A stretch of 64,000 nt of DNA from Echinometra lucunter (GCA_029962745.1 CM057169.1:21234143-21298142), one strand, 5' to 3'; shown: positions 11,852-33,430, numbered from the stretch's first letter. The notes: generated from the sequence alone by a model not told the origin. Translations and numbers: made by a program.

Positions 11852-12180
11852 TAGGCCCCGCCTCTTTCGGATCATTTGAAGGTCGACCTAGGCACCCGAT
11901 TTTGTTGCATTATTCATATCTATTGCGCGTGTGGTGCGTATCACTTTTATTGATACTTTGATTTAATGCGCATTTGTTGCGCATTTGTTGCGCATTGATT
12001 GTGCAGCATTGCGCATATTTTTAGCTGATGGGCGTAATGTTTTAAAACATGCACAAACGCACGCGACTCCTTGGAATCATCTTACAAAATGAATTATTCA
12101 TTTTTGCTCATAAATATTGATGGTGCTTAGGTCGGCCTTCTAATGGATCGTGGACAAAATGGCGGAGCTTTAGGGGCCTG
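11852..12180. mobile_element. Small foldback element
   Basis: The left arm AGGCCCCGCC...GGATCATTTGAAGGTCGACCTAGGCACC (in parts) pairs with the right arm GGTGCTTAGGTCGGCCTTC...GATCGTGG...GGCGGAGC...GGGGCCT. The centre has repeated TGCGCATTTGT words. Confidence 0.65.
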
Positions 12181-13160
12181 GGTTTCAGTAGTATCTATGA
12201 ACTAGATAATTAATTCGATAACACACTAAACCCGTACATCAAATCATGACAACCTGTCGATAATCTCAAGATATTACAGATATGATATTTATTTTTGACT
12301 ATCAATACCCTATAACTGATTATGAGATAATTTGGGAAGAACTGCCCAATTGTTTTTACTTGAAAATACGTCACGCGATTTGTCATCCTTTGGCACTGCG
12401 CCAACAAATGATTCAGCATCGATCTTGAGTTAAAATTATGTGGATTCATTTTTTTGAGGCAAAGGGGAATGGTGGCTTCACTGGCTTGGCTTATTTTTCA
12501 ATATTCGCAGCAGCAGCAGCAGCAGCAGCATCTAATTGACTGTAAAGCAAATCCTTCAAGGCTAAAAATTGATTCTTGTAAATCTTAGTTGCTTATAAAA
12601 GCAAGTTGTATTTGCATGTAAAGGCGTTCGTTTGAGGGCTTGCCATCACATCCTTCTCACATGAACAAACATTAATTTTGTTAGTGATTCCTGTGAAACA
12701 GTAGGGACATACTAACAGGGAGCAATGGGGAGGGGAGGGGCAAGGAAAATAAAGGGAACATATGGAGGTATAGAAAGAAAACGAATAAACGAAGAAAAAA
12801 TAGTGCTGCAGACAACGGAAAAAAATAAAAAGAAGAGTCAGTGTTATAGAAGAATATCTGAAAGAATGGAAACATAAATTTTAAAAAAGGTTAAGCCTAA
12901 TAATCAAGACATAATAAGAAACTAAGCTGGACAAGTGGCAGAAGATGTTCAAAAAAGGTGATTAGGATGAAAGAAAACAATGCGAAGTAAAAGTCCACTT
13001 TATTCACAATTTTTTTCTCAACTGAGAACTAGTTTTTATTGGAATAGGCCTTTATAAAAATTCTGCCAACCAACATCCATGACTAATGAAATGAATACTT
13101 TCTCGGGTAAGATGGCACTATGCACTGAGTAGCTGCTAGGAGAACAGATAGTCACTATTG
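12181..13160. other. Intergenic DNA without a recognisable gene
   Basis: AT-rich with a purine-rich stretch at 12715-12840. The frames on the reverse of that stretch are low-complexity Phe/Leu strings. Nothing else was seen. Confidence 0.5.
12508..12530. repeat. (CAG)n microsatellite
   Basis: Seven to eight CAG units in non-coding DNA. Confidence 0.85.
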
Positions 13161-13164
13161 GCGA

Positions 13165-13945
13165 CTATAATCTCAAATACGAGATTCAACAGTAGAGGGC
13201 GACATTTCCTGCATACCGCGCAGGTCAGCACATGCGCAGATACCAATCCAGTACCGACGATTTGACAAGATTTCTTCCGGCTTCCATAGAACATATAGGT
13301 AGGCACTTTTGAGGCGACTTTGACAGATACGGAAGTGATTCGTACGAGAGGTCACCAGAAATATGCTATGAATATTCATCAGCTTTCAAGCGGCGAGAGT
13401 ATACAGGGAAGTGTGGCGAATGTACAAGGAGGTGAGGCGAATGTACAAGAAGGTTTGGGGAAGAAGCTATATGATAGAGAAATACATGTTATTTTACATA
13501 GAATTGAAAGATACAGCCAGGTTAACAAATCCCTCATTTGACGAAAATATTGTTCAGGTTTCATAAACTTTCCTTATGATTTTATTAGATCCATAGTATA
13601 GATCTAAACAAATTCTATAGTATACATTGTATAGTATACATGTAGCATCAAAATTTGTTGCTTACATTTTCTACGCTCAAAAACTATAATTTTATGGGAC
13701 CTTTTAAGACTCGATCCATTATGTAGGGGGAAACCCCGGTGTATGTGGTCCACCTGCACACCCCCAATCAGTGATATCGGGAGGAGAGACCCGAGGGTTA
13801 CAGTGATTCTATTCCCTTTTCCCCTCCCAGGCACAGGTGACGCCAAACCATTAATAATAATAATAATAATAATAATGTTTGTATGGAAACCGGAAGTGCC
13901 CCTGTCTGCACCGTACTGTTGAATCTCGTATTTGCGATATGGAGA
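13165..13945. mobile_element. Element with inverted ends
   Basis: CAAATACGAGATTCAACAGTA at the left (13174-13194) is inverted at the right as TACTGTTGAATCTCGTATTTG (about 13914-13935). The interior includes a (TAA)n run (13852-13875) and a SINE-like CCTCCCAGGCACAGGTG segment. No transposase. Confidence 0.5.
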
Positions 13946-14049
13946 ATTATTCAGTCTCGACAAATTGATGAAATATATAGCTAGCATACCTGTAAAAGGG
14001 TTCCATGACATTTGCTCCGGCGACAATTACTCCTATGGAAAATCTGCAC

Positions 14050-14160
14050 GTTAAGCCAAACATAAAACCTAACCCTAAACCTAACACTAATCCTAATTCT
14101 TATCCTCACATTATTCTGAACCATAAGCCCTATCATAATCCTAACCCTAACCCTATGTCT
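14050..14160 (+). repeat. Degenerate telomere-like (CCTAAC)n words
   Basis: ACCTAACCCTAAACCTAACAC, then CCTAATCCT, CCATAAGCCCTATC and CCTAACCCTAACCCTATG, form an imperfect (CCCTAA)n-like tract of about 100 bp. It is interstitial and diverged. The frame it keeps open (Asn-Pro rich) is not evidence of a gene. Confidence 0.55.
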
Positions 14161-14308
14161 TCGGAGAAATTAAGACAGGAGCAATTGTCGCAGGAGCAAA
14201 TGTCGTGTCACCCTGTAAAAGAGGTATACTACGTTGAAATCATCATTTTACCGAAAGTGTCGCTAAATATGAAAGTACGAAAAAGAGACACCACTATAGC
14301 AGGATCAG

Positions 14309-14477
14309 GGGCCCATTACATAAAACTTACTATGATAGTAACTTTACTATCATTGTAACTTAATGGATTTTGATTGGCTGTTGAGCAACATGACATAATC
14401 CACAGCCAATCAAAGTCCAGTAAGTTACTGTTATAGTAAAGTTACTATTATAGTAAGTTTTTATGCAACGGGCCCCT
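14309..14477. mobile_element. Foldback MITE, GGGCCC/ATAAAACTT type with TAGTAA core
   Basis: The left end GGGCCCATTACATAAAACTT and right end AAGTTTTTATGCAACGGGCCC are inverted. Inside are ACTATGATAGTAACTTTACTA and its inverse, plus an inverted pair of TTTGATTGGCTG / CAGCCAATCAAA near the centre. Confidence 0.8.
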
Positions 14478-14548
14478 GGAGTGGGTACTGGGTTCGAGGG
14501 GACATACGCATCACTATTTCACAGCTTCACAAAACAGCATGTCTCTCT

Positions 14549-14805
14549 AAGGGGCGGCGCTACAGGGTGGGAGTGGTGGCCGCCCCTTTGATTTTTCAAG
14601 TGATAAAAGAAGAAGGACAAGTAGTAGTAGTAGTAGTAGAAGAAGAAGAAGAAGAAGAAGAAGAAGAAGAAGAAGAAGAAGAAGAAATAAAAGCACGGGA
14701 AAGAGAGGGCAGGGTCATGCGACTATATTAACTCTTTAGAACATAAATAAACTCACCTATGAGTTATCTTGCCTACCTATGAAAATACCCTGGCGCGGCC
14801 CCTCT
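14549..14805. mobile_element. GC-capped MITE with GTA/GAA microsatellite
   Basis: Left AAGGGGCGGCGCTACAGGGT and right ACCCTGGCGCGGCCCCT are inverted with one gap. The centre is (GTA)n-(GAA)n (about 14619-14686). Confidence 0.55.
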
Positions 14806-14809
14806 GTCT

Positions 14810-15340
14810 CAATATTGTACAGTTGTAAATGTGCCGTACTCCTGAATGATACATGCGGTACCCCAAATGAATACGGTATAGTTCATTATATCAAAATTAA
14901 CAAGGATTACCAATCGTTCAACTAGTATTCTGGATGATTTTTTTACCTACCGAGCCAAAAAAATAGGCCGACTCAATTCTGGCATAGTTATTCCGATATG
15001 AGGGACCATTTAGCACCATTTACCTTGATTTATGCTAATTTTCAATCCCATATTGGCTGCTTTTATAAAAGGTATATTTGTGACAAAAGTGCAGTAAGAT
15101 TTTGTACCTTACTGCAGTCATTTGCTTGGTATACTATTAATGACCTTGAAAGTGTAAATGAAAAATATGATGTTGTTGTTTTTAGTTTTTACTACGATGT
15201 CATTCAAAATATGAATATTTACGACGCCATTTCAGCTGCGCTGTTAAAAAAATAAGCCTTTTCATGATTTATGTTATTATGCATTTCTTTGTTTTTCGTG
15301 ATCAGACAAAGCCTTGTATACATACATGCACACCCACATC
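14810..15340. other. Intergenic DNA without a recognisable gene
   Basis: A small frame at 14998-15255 (85 codons) has no family motif and no splice context that I can support. It is left uncalled. Confidence 0.4.
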
Positions 15341-15342
15341 CT

Positions 15343-15404
<62 letters not shown>
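15343..15404. repeat. (CA)n-(TA)n compound microsatellite
   Basis: About 12 CA units run into about 18 TA units, 110 bases upstream of the tRNA-like gene. Confidence 0.9.
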
Positions 15405-15408
<4 letters not shown>

Positions 15409-15513
15409 TTGTTCGAAACTCATCTGCAAGCAACAAAGGAATTAATTAGTGAGGGTTGAAGATTTGTCAATCTGTCGGTTAAGCGAATTTGGAGTCGCCG
15501 AAACCACTGGCCC

Positions 15514-15584
15514 GTCTCCGTGGTCTAATGTTTAAGGCATTGGCGTTCATAGCCAAAGGCCCGGGTTCGATTCCCGGCGGAGAC
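15514..15584 (+). tRNA. tRNA-like gene, Glu-like body with UCA anticodon (possible pseudogene)
   Basis: A full cloverleaf can be drawn: acceptor GTCTCCG/CGGAGAC (7 bp), D stem GTCT/AGGC, anticodon stem TTGGC/GCCAA with the 7-base loop GTTCATA, T stem CCGGG/CCCGG with loop TTCGATT, and a T-run (pol III terminator) right after. U33 is present and the anticodon is TCA (15547-15549), which would read UGA. The body most resembles tRNA-Glu. Doubts: G19 of the D loop is T, and base 37 is T instead of a purine. It could be a decayed tRNA, a SINE founder or a suppressor-type tRNA. Confidence 0.5.
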
Positions 15585-15691
15585 ATTTTTTCAACCTTTT
15601 TTCAACGCTATCATATATATATATATATCAGAAAAAATTATAAAGAAGATTCACAACGATATATGGAATACACAGGGTAACCTGGTTTGTA

Positions 15692-15730
15692 CTTCACAAG
15701 CGCTTTCGATTTAATTCTCTTCAGGTGAAG
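15692..15730 (-). ncRNA. Hammerhead-type ribozyme motif (Penelope-like terminal repeat)
   Basis: On the minus strand CTTCAC-CTGAAGA-(10 nt)-GAAA-GCGCTT-GTGAAG fits a type I hammerhead. Core CUGANGA and GAAA are intact, and stem I is a perfect 6-bp pair (CTTCAC/GTGAAG). Stem III is the minimal self-complementary AGCGCU, which can pair between two molecules. The predicted cut is after CUU. Stem II (GA.../...TC) is weak. Penelope-like elements are known to carry such motifs in their terminal repeats, and the strand matches the element at 16.56-17.40 kb. Confidence 0.6.
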
Positions 15731-16217
15731 TGGTTGTTTTTACAATTTGACATGGTTTATATACAGGTACAAGATAAAGTATGGTTATGTACTTGCAAGG
15801 AGATACTGTTAGATTACAATAAAGACTAGGATTATCCGATTTCTATTCATTAGCATTCTATTTAAATCCAAGATTAAGTGTCACTTGTGCAGGTAGTTTG
15901 CTTTTATTCTAAGTGACTAATCCGTAATGTTTAACAAATTCTCATTGGTTATGATACAAAGGTTCTTCTTAAAGAATGTCCTAAGTTCGTGGGAACGTCA
16001 ATGAAATAAAGACAACTCACTTAGATCATGATAAAAAATTAAATAGATAAAGGGAGAAAGGAAAAAAGCGGGTGTTTCCTATCTTTTGGACAGAGGTACA
16101 TGATGTCATGAATGGGGGGGGGGAGAAAAGATATTGGAGTATGATGTTATTATGGTAATGGAAACAACTGGAAATGTCTTGTTAGGGGTAGTAAACATAA
16201 AAGTGGATGATATGTTT

Positions 16218-16288
16218 AGAGGGAGAGAGAGGGAGAGGGAGAGACAAAAAGGAGGGAACGGATGAAGATGGGGGGGGGGGAAGTGGGA

Positions 16289-16332
<44 letters not shown>

Positions 16333-16340
16333 GAGAGAGG
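16218..16340. repeat. (GA)n-rich low-complexity tract
   Basis: Runs of GA and GGGAGA units with a short G-run at 16271-16280. Confidence 0.85.
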
Positions 16341-16563
16341 GTATGTATATGTGTTTTTTCAATTAAATGTTTGTCTTACAAGAGAAAAGTTTGATTTATA
16401 AACAGAAAATTATGTATATATATACACGACGAAGTAGGTAATTAACATGATTAATTCATAATACGATTTCATACTAAATTTCATCAAAATAAGGGCATGC
16501 ACAATATGGTTAATAAAGACCTTACACAAAATGTGATATTTATAAACGGTGTTCCCGTTCTGA

Positions 16564-17400
16564 CTACAGTGCATTCAGAGAAGGGGTAAATCTTGAGATA
16601 AAGTATTTCTCTTTTAGGCCCCTCTTAATCTTATTGTCCTCGTTCATTTTATAAAACGGGACAATGTTAAAGTTTGGTTCTTGAGACCCAGCACATGATT
16701 TAATGTGGGAACTTACTTTGTTGGTATTGTTCATGACGAATTTGTTGTCTATGTACTGTGAGTCGATGTCGGAGTGTGTCTCCTGTCTCTCCAATATATT
16801 GCTCTCCACAGCCATGACAAGTAATACAATAAATTAAATTCTGCGTAGTACAGGTGAAAGGAAATGATATTACGAATGGTTTATTTTGATTTTTAAAGAA
16901 ATGCTGATTAGTTTCTTTCATATATGGGCACGCTTTACATCTTTTGTTCGTACATTTTTTAATACCATTTTCCGACCTATTCTTATCTTGTATTTTATGG
17001 GCTGCTCTATTTAACATGCGTTTTAAGTTTGGGCTTTGCCGTTTACTTAAGATTAGTTTTGTTCCTTTAAATGCCAGATTTAATTCTTTGTCATTTGAAA
17101 GTGTTAACAGTGATTCCTTATTCAGTTTACTAATATTGGGGTTATTTGGATTATGAGTGTGTATAAATGGTATTGACTGGGTATTGTCTTGTTTTGGTTT
17201 ACTTGACCTTAGTTCCTCTTGTGAGAGTTTTTCAGCTTTCTTGATACCGTTTAGAATGATGCTTTCCGGATATTCTCTGTCTTTTAACATGAGGTTTAAT
17301 TCCAATAAACGTTTCTTGCGTACTTCAGCGTCTGATACGATGGTGCAAATCCGTCTTGCTAAATTATATCGAACATTTTGGACCTTTTGGGCCCTTTGAA
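16564..17400 (-). pseudogene. Penelope-like retroelement, 5'-truncated, C-terminal RT edge plus GIY-YIG endonuclease
   Basis: Minus-strand translation gives the C-terminal flank of a Penelope RT (LARRICTIVSD..., then EYPESIILNGIKKAEKL). A Cys-rich segment follows (CTNKRCKACPYM), then a GIY-YIG nuclease core (LIYCITCHGCGEQYIGETGD, then LRHRLTVHRQQIR). The frame breaks near 16700-16740, after which another frame continues the family pattern (NNTNKVSSHIKSC, RGLKEKYFISRF, then LNAL and a stop at 16564). So there is at least one frameshift, and the RT catalytic core is missing. This order (RT then GIY-YIG) is specific to Penelope-like elements. Dead copy. Confidence 0.85.
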
Positions 17401-17405
17401 CATTT

Positions 17406-17411
<6 letters not shown>

Positions 17412-17445
<34 letters not shown>

Positions 17446-17540
17446 AGAAAATAAATGAAATGAAGCTGACGTAGCTCTCGATCATGTCCTTTTATTATGG
17501 CAAGCTTTCGGCCACCTGGCCTTCATCAGGTCTCGGGTTG

Positions 17541-17575
<35 letters not shown>

Positions 17576-17583
17576 TATATATA
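17412..17583. mobile_element. Second Penelope-like terminal fragment with hammerhead-like core, flanked by TA runs
   Basis: Between two TA-runs (17412-17441 and 17543-17583) the minus strand reads CCTGATGAAGGCCAGGTGGC, then CGAAAGCTTGCC (17530 to 17500). It has CUGAUGA, a GGCC/GGCC stem II and GAAA with the self-complementary AGCU. An extra A after CUGAUGA and a poor stem I suggest decay. It differs in sequence from the motif at 15.7 kb, so it comes from another subfamily. Confidence 0.5.
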
Positions 17584-18811
17584 TGCAGCAATGGAAATGC
17601 ACACCTGAAAAACCACCTGAGGTCGAGACACCTCAAGCCGACAACGGGACTTCGAAAATTTTTGAGCAAAATAGAGCCCGCTATACTGTATACGTGTTAG
17701 TGCGGGCGCGGACTATCGTACTTCATGGCAACCTCAAGTCGACATGCACACCTCAAAAATCACCTGAGGTCGGGACACTTGAAGTCGAGACACCTCAAGT
17801 CTACAACTATCCTCCGATTTGTTTACCAAGCCCCTTCCTGCTATCCACTGTACAAACTTTGAGTTGAAAAATGTTAAGAATTGAACCCATACGTAAAGTA
17901 CGGGGGTGGTATTCTGAGACTGTTTTATTTCTGTTTTAAGTCTGTTTTAGCAAATCGGTATTCTGAACACCTTTTATCTCTGTTTTAACTTTTGTTTTAA
18001 CTTTTGTTTTATCTTTCTAACCGCGCATCTATATACCTGGCGCAAGTCGTGCGAAAGCGCGTAAAAATACCATATGTAATAACACGGTATTCTGAAGACC
18101 GTTTTATCTCCTGTTTTAACTCTTTCCACTGGACAATTCATGCTCATGAGATAAAACATGGTTGGAGTTGTTTTAACTTTGCATGCGGTATGTCATGGCG
18201 GCAATTTTTCTCGCTCATAAATGTTTTTGGTTGGAATGAGGGGGATCAATAAACCTTGCTTTTATTCCCGAAACAACATTTCAAAAAAAATTTTGCCTCG
18301 GGTGGAGAAATTTGGCAATTGTCTGCGATAATATCAAAAGATGATTTGCACAAATAATTCTGTCACATCATCACATCTGAATTAAAGCAAGAAACTAAGT
18401 GCAAATCAATGCGCTCATTACAACGCGAATATATAAGTTCACGCGTTTCACGCACACCCCTTCCCCAGGGAGCGATCTTATTGGCTGAGTCAGCTTAGAC
18501 TCATCTCTAACGAATTTCCCCATTGGATAATATCTTTGCGGTGGGTGTGGCTTTGATGACTTACAACACCGTTAAAACAGTTCTCAGAATAACGTTTAAA
18601 GACTGTTTTAGCGGTGTTGTAAATCAATGACTTAAAACAGAAGTTATAACAAAACTTAAAACACAGTTAAAGCGGTGTTCAGAATACCACCCCTGGACTC
18701 TATTACTTTTGATCGAAAATTTTCTTATTCCCCTTGTCGACTTGAGGTGTCTCGACCTCAAGTGTCCCGACCTCAGGTGGTTTTTCAGGTGTGCATTTCC
18801 ATTGCTGCATA
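17581..18811. mobile_element. Foldback element with CCTCAAGTCGAGACA words (copy 1)
   Basis: ATGCAGCAATGGAAATGCAC at the left is inverted at the right as GTGCATTTCCATTGCTGCAT. Both arms contain short tandem words such as CACCTCAAG and GTCGAGACACCTC. A different element (17905-18697) is nested in the middle. A second copy is at 58.70-59.48 kb. Confidence 0.8.
17905..18697. mobile_element. Nested foldback element with GGGGTGGTATTCTGA ends
   Basis: GGGGTGGTATTCTGA at the left and TCAGAATACCACCCC at the right are inverted. Words such as CTGTTTTAAC/GTTAAAACAG and GTATTCTGAA.ACC repeat in both halves in opposite orientation. Confidence 0.78.
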
Positions 18812-18970
18812 CACACACACACACACACACACGTCCCCCACACTTCCCCTCTTGTTTCCTCCTTCTCTCCCTCTCTCTCTCTCTCTCTCTCTCAATTCCA
18901 ACATCTACATTCTTTTTGATAGAGCCTCACCCCATATACCCCCCCCCCCTCTCTCTCTCTCTCTTAATCG
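18811..18970. repeat. (AC)n and (CT)n tracts
   Basis: An AC run abuts the right end of the foldback, followed by two CT-rich runs (18867-18893 and 18949-18963). Confidence 0.85.
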
Positions 18971-19073
18971 CCTTTTTACTTTCAGGCTCTTACTCCCTTC
19001 ATACGAAAGCCTCTTGAAAGTATGTTATCACTCATCTTATTACTTATCTTACATCTTATTACTGGACCCCGTT

Positions 19074-19217
19074 TCATAAAACTTGTTATCAGTAACAACC
19101 GCCATTTTGCTCCGACAAATTTGCTCTCAGCCAGTCACATGCAAGTATTTCAGTAGCTTATACTGTAACAGTTATTGCAACTGGTTATTGTTAACAAGTT
19201 TTATGAAACGGGGCCCA
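19074..19217. mobile_element. Foldback MITE, GGGCCCCGTTTCATAAAACTT family
   Basis: The ends GACCCCGTTTCATAAAACTT and AAGTTTTATGAAACGGGGCC are inverted, with GTTATCAGTAACAAC-like words inside and the central CAGCCAGTCACATGCA word. Same family as 1.22, 33.63 and 62.75 kb. Confidence 0.85.
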
Positions 19218-19870
19218 GATCTAATCAATTATCATCATTCTCTCTTAATTCATCGAACTTCCTCCTCTCTCAGTCACTTCGTTCAACAATCTTGAATCAC
19301 CTGAGCAACACAACACGTGATAGTATTTAGATCGATAAAGACAAGTTTTTCAAGGTAGATTTGTTTTAATTGATATTTTCATTATTTTTTTTCGTTCAAG
19401 AAACTGCAATACCATCTCCATTCCTTGGTAATTTCTTGTGACTTTAATGTTTTAATATAGTTCATCGGGTAAACCAATCCAAACGGCGGGTAATATTTTT
19501 GTGTTTATAAGAATCCATCATAAAATCTTATCTTTTCGAAGCATAATATCATAACCTTACACGATGACATTTACATGTAATTTCCTGTTTAGGTATTTTT
19601 GCATTCTGTTATGTTCTGTACCACATACTGTCTTCTATGCTCTCTTCTCCTTGCTTTTCTTCACTTCCATAGCGCTTAGAGACATACTTTTAATTTGCGC
19701 TATATAAAAACTGAGTAGTGTTATGAGAATATGAGTACATAATGATAATTCTAACCCCTACCCTCACCCTAGCCGCAATCCATACAAGACACTGCTAAAC
19801 TAATCGGAAGAAGACGATGATTTAGACACTAAATTAAACTCAAATCATTTTTTTTTTTTTTTTTTTTTTT
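19218..19870. other. Intergenic DNA 3' of gene B
   Basis: No gene was seen. It ends in a 24-base T-run (19849-19872), which on the minus strand is an A-run directly after the predicted last exon of gene B. Confidence 0.5.
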
Positions 19871-19872
19871 TT

Positions 19873-19934
19873 GCTGCCAGGTACATGATCTAGGTCTGGA
19901 CAATGCTCCGATGGTGCCAGGACATCTTAGGTAC
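19873..19934 (-). other. Gene B probable 3' UTR exon
   Basis: A good acceptor (GTTCAGTTTTCAG|GTACC) lies 195 bases after a donor that directly follows the stop codon. The exon has GATGTCCTGGCACCATCGGA followed by GCATTGTCCAGA. The probable gene C 3' UTR exon aligns loosely (GATATTAGCACCTTCTGAAC). A genomic A-run follows at once, so the true polyadenylation site is unclear. Confidence 0.45.
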
Positions 19935-20129
19935 CTGAAAACTGAACAGAAGAGAACATAATTTTTAGAAAATGTTGCAAGTTTTAAGAAAAACCAAGCA
20001 TTAAGGGAGATGTTTACATTACATAAATCTATATACGCATTGACATGAATAATTTGAATATAACCTTCGAGATTTCTAACGCCTACCGTGAACGAAAGAA
20101 GAAGAGAAAATGTAGAGTGTCCTACAAAC

Positions 20130-31262
<11,133 letters not shown>

Positions 31263-31573
31263 CTTGACTGCGATAGGGGGCAAAATATTGGAAATTAAAT
31301 CCCAGTCATAAAATGAATCTACATGCTAAACACTAATGGTACAGAACTCACCTACGCTTCAAAAACAAGTTTTTTCTGTCCCTCTTTATAGAACCACCAA
31401 TGCATGAACACATTACTGGCATAAGTTAGTGGAAGTCATATTCACCTCACCAATTCTAATTGAAACAATACATGTAAGTACATGTTTCGCTGTCAGTACA
31501 GATATGCTAAATCAGCCAACCGATTCTTTCGAAGAAAAAGTGACATCCTGTCCAGTGCATCTGACCAACTTAC

Positions 31574-31660
31574 CAGATTCTGTAGGGCTCTGAAGAGTGA
31601 TGATCTCAAGGGAAGCTTCTGTAGAGTGGTGATCTAATAGAGAACTGATCAGATCTGGTG
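31574..31660 (-). other. Gene B non-coding first exon (5' UTR)
   Basis: The minus strand contains CACCAGATCTGATCAG, GAGATCATCACTC and the donor AATCTG|GTAAGTTGG. It aligns with the first exons of A, C and D. The 306-bp intron 1 leads to the acceptor at 31268-31269. The 5' end is estimated. Confidence 0.72.
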
Positions 31661-31681
31661 ATGGGGTAGGTGAGATGTGCA

Positions 31682-31725
31682 GTATTTAAGTCTTTTTGGA
31701 AGAAACAGATGGAACTTTCCCGAGG
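31682..31725 (-). promoter_or_regulatory. Gene B promoter: TATA-like box and conserved upstream motif
   Basis: On the minus strand CTTAAATAC (31682-31690) follows CCTCGGGAAAG (31715-31725) and CCATCTGTTTC. Layout matches gene A closely, including CATCTCACCTA between the box and the start. Confidence 0.68.
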
Positions 31726-31829
31726 ATCGTGTGAAGCAGCGTTTTGGGGACAAACATTAGGTGCAACTCTGTACCAGTTTGTACCTCTTCTGTAATGGTC
31801 CGTACTGATACAAGTCTTTCAGTATGTTA

Positions 31830-32730
31830 TTGTTCGTAATCATTTTTGTTTTTCTCTCCCCTCTCTCTCCATTTCTCTTATCATTTTATTCCTATTGTCT
31901 AATTCCTTATCTTTATTAGTGGAATTGTTCTGCAAAGCAGCGTAGACGCAATTCTGTACAAGGATGTACCAGTCCCGTACGAAGAAAAATGTGGTTCGAT
32001 TTATTCATTCTCTTATGAACGGCAATTCATACAGTGTGATTAAAAAAAAAGAAAGCTGAAGTCAGCCCTAAATATTGTGTTATAATCAGTTCATTTAGAT
32101 AGTTGAAGATACCTGCACTGTAGCCTGTCATGCTTTCTTTGATTTGACATCTTAATCTGACCATGAAAAGCTGGACGGTTGCTCCCCCTATTATTCCTGT
32201 AAATTGTGCCTGCGTTCAAGTTTTGAATGAAATGGATGGTTTGGTTTGGTTGATTTTGGTTGATTATTTTGGTTGGTAGATTTGATTGGATGATTATTGT
32301 CCCATTACAAATGGATGCACTCATACGTAATCATGGTAAGACCACATTTCATCTCAAATTTGAAACAATGGCATTTTGAAATCCATTTCAAAATTAGCCA
32401 GTGCTCAGTCATCCAAAATAAGTTTTGGTGAACATGGAATAAAAATAAGAAGACATTCTCAATTAACCATTAAACCATTTTAACTTATTTCTGCAAATCT
32501 TCTTGCTTTGTAATTTCTTAAAATTGGTTTTCTTTTTTATTGGGTCGCACTGTACATTCAATACATCTTTCTTTCTCTCTCTCTCTTTCCCTTTTTCTTT
32601 CCCTTCCTCTTTCATTTCTATTGTCTCACTCATTATTTTCATTGCATAATCATTTGCGCAAAGCTGCGTAGATGTAGATCCGTACCAGGTCGTAACAGTC
32701 TTATATTGAGAAAAATTCAAGTTCAAGAAA
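31830..32730. repeat. Direct repeat upstream of gene B
   Basis: CT-rich DNA followed by GCAAAGC.GCGTAGA.G.A and CGTACCAG-like words occurs at about 31850-31995 and again at about 32570-32725. No gene was found between or around the copies. Confidence 0.45.
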
Positions 32731-33002
32731 CTTGATGGTCATTCTTTTATTTAGTCCTAAAAAGAATAGAGAAAATACAATTTATATCAATGTTCATATA
32801 ATAGATGCAGGTCGGTACCTGCATGTAACCCCCTCTAATGAGATAAATGTATTCCAAATAAACTCTTAAAGGTCAACAAATGTTTTTAGGAAACATGTTA
32901 TGGTTATGTATCATTGGTTAAACTGGTCTTATCCTCATTAAGTATGTAAACTTCCAGAGCAGATTGTGACATTTTGTAACCACAAGGAAAATGGGTTATA
33001 GA

Positions 33003-33250
33003 GGTGCTGTGGATCAGTGCATAATTCTCCGGAATGTGAAACAGGAGGTCTGGGGTTCGAATCCCACTACGGCACTAATGCTGTCCCTTTGGCAATAAAT
33101 TAATCTACATTTGCCACTCTCCATCCAGGTGTAAATGGGTACCGGCACGAAGGAATTCTTTGGATGCTGTGAGCACTGAAATTGGCAGCCTAGATGAGCA
33201 GGGGTAATATTGGAGAGCCTTGAGCACCTTGTATAGATATCCAGTACTAT
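33003..33250 (+). mobile_element. tRNA-derived SINE
   Basis: Head GGTGCTGTGGATCAGTGC with B box GGGGTTCGAATCCCA, then body CTACGGCACTAATGC, AATCTACATTTGCCACTC, CCATCCAGGTG and GGAATTCTTTGGATGC, ending in ATT/ATC repeats. Confidence 0.75.
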
Positions 33251-33430
33251 TCTTATTATCATTATGATTATTTTACCATTATCATCATCATCATCATTAT
33301 CATGTTATTACTATTATCATTATTAATGTTACCATTATTGTTAGCAATTCGCTACGGTCTGCATTAGATTGGATGAGACTGGAGTAAAGTGTATTTCCAC
33401 TTTTGCATCCCTTTCTTAAAATGATTATGT

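Larger units (their letters stand above)
15600..16560 (-). mobile_element. 3' flank / terminal repeat of a Penelope-like element
   Basis: Non-coding DNA downstream (minus strand) of the GIY-YIG pseudogene. It includes a TA-run at 15615-15628, the hammerhead motif at 15692-15730, and a purine-rich microsatellite (16218-16340). Exact ends cannot be set, and the GA-rich block may be a separate expansion. Confidence 0.4.

Noticed and set aside
14005..14358. 117-codon frame with Asn-Pro repeats
   Set aside because: It is created by the telomere-like CCTAAC words and runs into a foldback MITE.
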